Assembly (NCBI GenBank): GCA_947501045.1
Contig: CANMUI010000012.1
Coordinates: 1-62,490 of the forward strand
Source of the DNA: an uncultured Psychrobacter sp.
Lineage (GTDB): Bacteria > Pseudomonadota > Gammaproteobacteria > Pseudomonadales > Moraxellaceae
Length of the DNA stretch: 62,490 bases
Direction: 5' to 3'
The notes under the pieces were generated by a model. It did no database searches and was not told where the DNA came from. It saw only the letters and a program-made list of their open reading frames with translations. Position numbers and translations under genes: made by a program. Positions 60,220 through 62,490 of the stretch are shown here, one piece after another (positions within the stretch are counted from its first letter, which is position 1; each line of letters begins with the position of its first letter).

Positions 60220-60406
60220 CTGCAATCTGAAATATCGACACCGTTATTGATATTGAGGATATCTAAGTATTGAACAAATACTTGTAAAGATGAATGAGAA
60301 AATTTGCAAACCATACTAGATAAATATCATACGCTAGACTCTTAAGACCGTTGGTTTGTTTTCGCATAATGTATATTATGTTAAATAAGATATTTTATAC
60401 AGGTAT

Positions 60407-60436
60407 AAAAAAAGGGATAAATCAATATCCCTTTTT
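60407..60436. terminator. Terminator of the adhesin gene
   Basis: AAAAAAAGGGATA...TATCCCTTTTT, with U-runs on both strands; 21 bases past the adhesin stop. Confidence 0.85.
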
Positions 60437-60456
60437 ATCTCTTATCTAATTAGTAC

Positions 60457-62490
60457 CTACCAGCTATAGCCAAAGCCTACGCCACCAGAGGTTTCATCTT
60501 TGGTAAAAGCGCCACCTATACTAACGCTAGTATTGGGGTTTATTACGCGCTGATAGCCTACCGAAACGGCTTGCTCAGAACCTTGGAACCCTGCGCCGAC
60601 GCCAACACGATTTTCACCTTGTAACCCTGAGGTACTAGTCGCCATGTTTAGCATAGCGGCACTCATCGCCCCTTGACGATCAAAACGCTCATCGACATCA
60701 TGAAAACGTCTGTCAGTCTCATATTCATAATCACGGAAGGTATTAGTCAAAGTTGCTATACCCGTATCGGTATAGGCATTAGCAGCTTCGACAACGCGCG
60801 ATTCTGCCGTTTGTAATTGACGGACGTTTACCGCATCATGATCAGCTGTGCCCTCAGCCACGTTGATAATTTGGCGCTGGCTGTCAGCAGAACCTACTGA
60901 TACCGTATTATCGCGATCCGATGAGCTAGAATTATTACCCAATACCACGGCATTGTCGGCTGAGGTATTGACGTTGTTACCTAGCACAAAAGTGTTGTCG
61001 CCAGACACCGTATTGTCATTACCAATGCTGTAGCTGTTATCGCCGCTTACGATACTGGGATCACCAATCGCACCAGAATTATTCCCCGTGACTTTATTGC
61101 CCGTACCGATACTGATAGCTTGTACACCGCTTGCCTCTGCACCCTCACCGATGACAATGGATTGCTCACCTTCACCTTGTAGATCTGCATTATTATCTAT
61201 AGCATTTGCCTCTACCGACCTCATACTTGCATTGTCGGCAGTTGCAAACTCTGCAAACGTAAACCTACTGATTTCATTATCAATAGGTGCAGGTTCAATA
61301 GATGCAGGCTGAATCATAGCTGACTGTGGGGTAACTAAAAAGTTTCTTTGTATCACTAGTATTTGATCATCGACGTAACGTTTATTGGCGGCATCATAAG
61401 CGTTTTGCGGATCAGCAACGTTAGTGATACGTTTCTCGCGACCTCTGCGGCCAACTGAAACAGTGTTGACCTCATCAGCAAGAGAATCGTGACCGATGGC
61501 TGTCGCGCGGGCGGCTGTCGCTCGGCTACTGCTGCCAAATACGTTACTAAAACTACCTGAGGCCTTATTGTTATAACCCACTGCACTACTACCGCCACCT
61601 GATGCAATGTTATTGAATCCTAGCGCACTGCTATAGCCGCTTGATGCAACATTACCACGACCCATTGCATTACTAAAATGACCGGATGCTTCATTATTAT
61701 AGCCTACGGCATTACTAACATTACCTGAGGCAGTATTGCTACGACCTAGCGCGCTGCTATTTATTCCTGATGCTTCATTACTAATACCTATGGCACTGCT
61801 GTTCCTACCTCGTGCTACATTGCTAACCCCCAATGCATTGCTCTCATAACCAGAAGTAGTATTGTTTTGACCTACCGCACTACTATACGAACCTGATGCC
61901 GTATTACCATAACCTACCGCGCTGCTATTGACGCTCTCAGCCTTGTTTTCGACTCCAAGCGCGCTACTGTTTTCCTTTAAAGCCTGATTGTGAGCACCCA
62001 GTGCACTGCTATTATGATAGCCACTTGCTGTATTGTTATACCCAACGGCAGTACTGTTCTCACCTGATGTGGTATTACTTGCTCCCACTGCACTATTGTA
62101 TTCACCCAACGCTTCATTACTAAACCCTAAGGCATTACTATAATTACCTTCTGCTGCATTGTAAGCGCCCACCGCACTACTAACATGACCCAAAGCTTTA
62201 TTATAAGTACCTATTGCACTACTATCGTTACCTGAAGCATTATTTTCATTACCTACCGCATTACTACTCTCACCTCTTGCTTCATTGATGTAGCCTACGG
62301 CACTACTGTTTCCCCCTGATGCGGTATTTTCGTTACCCATTGCACTACTATAATAACCTGATGTAGCATTACCACGGCCTAGGGCACTACTCCAACCGCC
62401 CTGTGCAGTATTACTAACACCTACCGCAGTGCTAACATCACCTGATGCTGTATTACTACGACCTAAAGCACTGCTATCAACGCCTAGTGC
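60457..62490 (-). CDS. Trimeric autotransporter adhesin (YadA-like), 5' end outside the window
   Basis: The visible 677 residues are the C-terminal part of a longer protein; the frame is open to the window edge, so the start at 62340 is internal. The outer part has over twenty head repeats of 14 residues with the pattern N-x-A-S-G-x-x-S-[SN]-A-[VLIM]-G-x-x. A neck/stalk follows: TVSVGRRGREKRITNVADP, VDDQILVI, a second head-like block (SGDNSYSIGNDNT), another neck (VSVGSADSQRQIINVAEG) and a short coiled coil. The end is a YadA anchor (MLNMATSTSGLQGENRVG ... GGVGFGYSW) with a terminal aromatic residue. It mediates surface attachment. Confidence 0.93.
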   Translation of the reverse strand, partial: ALGVDSSALGRSNTASGDVSTAVGVSNTAQGGWSSALGRGNATSGYYSSAMGNENTASGGNSSAVGYINEARGESSNAVGNENNASGNDSSAIGTYNKALGHVSSAVGAYNAAEGNYSNALGFSNEALGEYNSAVGASNTTSGENSTAVGYNNTASGYHNSSALGAHNQALKENSSALGVENKAESVNSSAVGYGNTASGSYSSAVGQNNTTSGYESNALGVSNVARGRNSSAIGISNEASGINSSALGRSNTASGNVSNAVGYNNEASGHFSNAMGRGNVASSGYSSALGFNNIASGGGSSAVGYNNKASGSFSNVFGSSSRATAARATAIGHDSLADEVNTVSVGRRGREKRITNVADPQNAYDAANKRYVDDQILVIQRNFLVTPQSAMIQPASIEPAPIDNEISRFTFAEFATADNASMRSVEANAIDNNADLQGEGEQSIVIGEGAEASGVQAISIGTGNKVTGNNSGAIGDPSIVSGDNSYSIGNDNTVSGDNTFVLGNNVNTSADNAVVLGNNSSSSDRDNTVSVGSADSQRQIINVAEGTADHDAVNVRQLQTAESRVVEAANAYTDTGIATLTNTFRDYEYETDRRFHDVDERFDRQGAMSAAMLNMATSTSGLQGENRVGVGAGFQGSEQAVSVGYQRVINPNTSVSIGGAFTKDETSGGVGFGYSW

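Noticed and set aside
60457..62490. Regular repeats resembling a CRISPR or tandem-repeat array
   Set aside because: The 42-base period is in frame and encodes the 14-residue head repeats of a trimeric adhesin; there are no unique spacers.

Overview
The window looks like chromosomal DNA of a Psychrobacter-type gammaproteobacterium (Moraxellaceae). Base composition is moderate with AT-rich spacers. The gene set fits that group: a large ~1600-residue NAD-glutamate dehydrogenase, a YghU-type thiol oxidoreductase, nitrite/sulfite-reductase-type CysI paired with a DUF934 protein, paired bacterioferritins and a trimeric autotransporter adhesin. I read this from the protein sequences; no database search was possible. 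I saw no tRNA, rRNA, CRISPR array, prophage or insertion sequence.

Layout. 1-10.9 kb: argD, yacG, a divergent TrmB-like methyltransferase flanked by a short repeated 11-mer, an ABC1/UbiB-type kinase, purD and the large gdhB. 10.9-16.6 kb: the sbcDC nuclease operon, separated from gdhB by a 46-bp perfect palindrome acting as a two-way terminator. 16.7-30.4 kb: a sulfur assimilation block (cysG, an SDR dehydrogenase, cysH, DUF934-cysI, sat, two tandem sulfate-binding lipoproteins each with a near-identical extended -10 motif, then cysTWA). It covers sulfate uptake, activation and reduction to sulfide, but no APS kinase gene lies here although CysH is of the PAPS type. 30.4-33.1 kb: an ArsR regulator, then bfd under a Fur-box promoter and two complementary bacterioferritin subunits, one with the ferroxidase centre and one with the heme ligand.

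33-41 kb: a DHA2 transporter, yghU, a DUF1176 protein, a DEAD-box helicase with a ~440-nt leader and an arginine/glycine-rich tail, and a DUF819 membrane protein. 41-42 kb: a leftward AT-rich mini-operon of three small unknown genes, including a 26-residue single-membrane-segment peptide and a 125-residue protein made of two copies of one repeat. 42-47 kb: an AraC regulator, a UvrA paralogue lacking the UvrB-binding domain, and a fused double SnoaL-like protein.

47-53 kb: a leftward block built around the Anbu proteasome-like operon (fused circularly permuted ATP-grasp/alpha-E protein, transglutaminase-like protease, Anbu). It is followed on the same strand by a HAD protein without its nucleophile motif and a D-Ala-D-Ala-ligase-like ATP-grasp protein with an altered metal site. 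This is the most system-like stretch in the window. 53-62.5 kb: a RhuM-Fic fusion gene broken by a one-base deletion, a SGNH lipase lipoprotein, amidase-pxpA, mtfA, two secreted or lipoprotein unknowns, and the 3' part of a trimeric autotransporter adhesin whose 5' end runs off the window.
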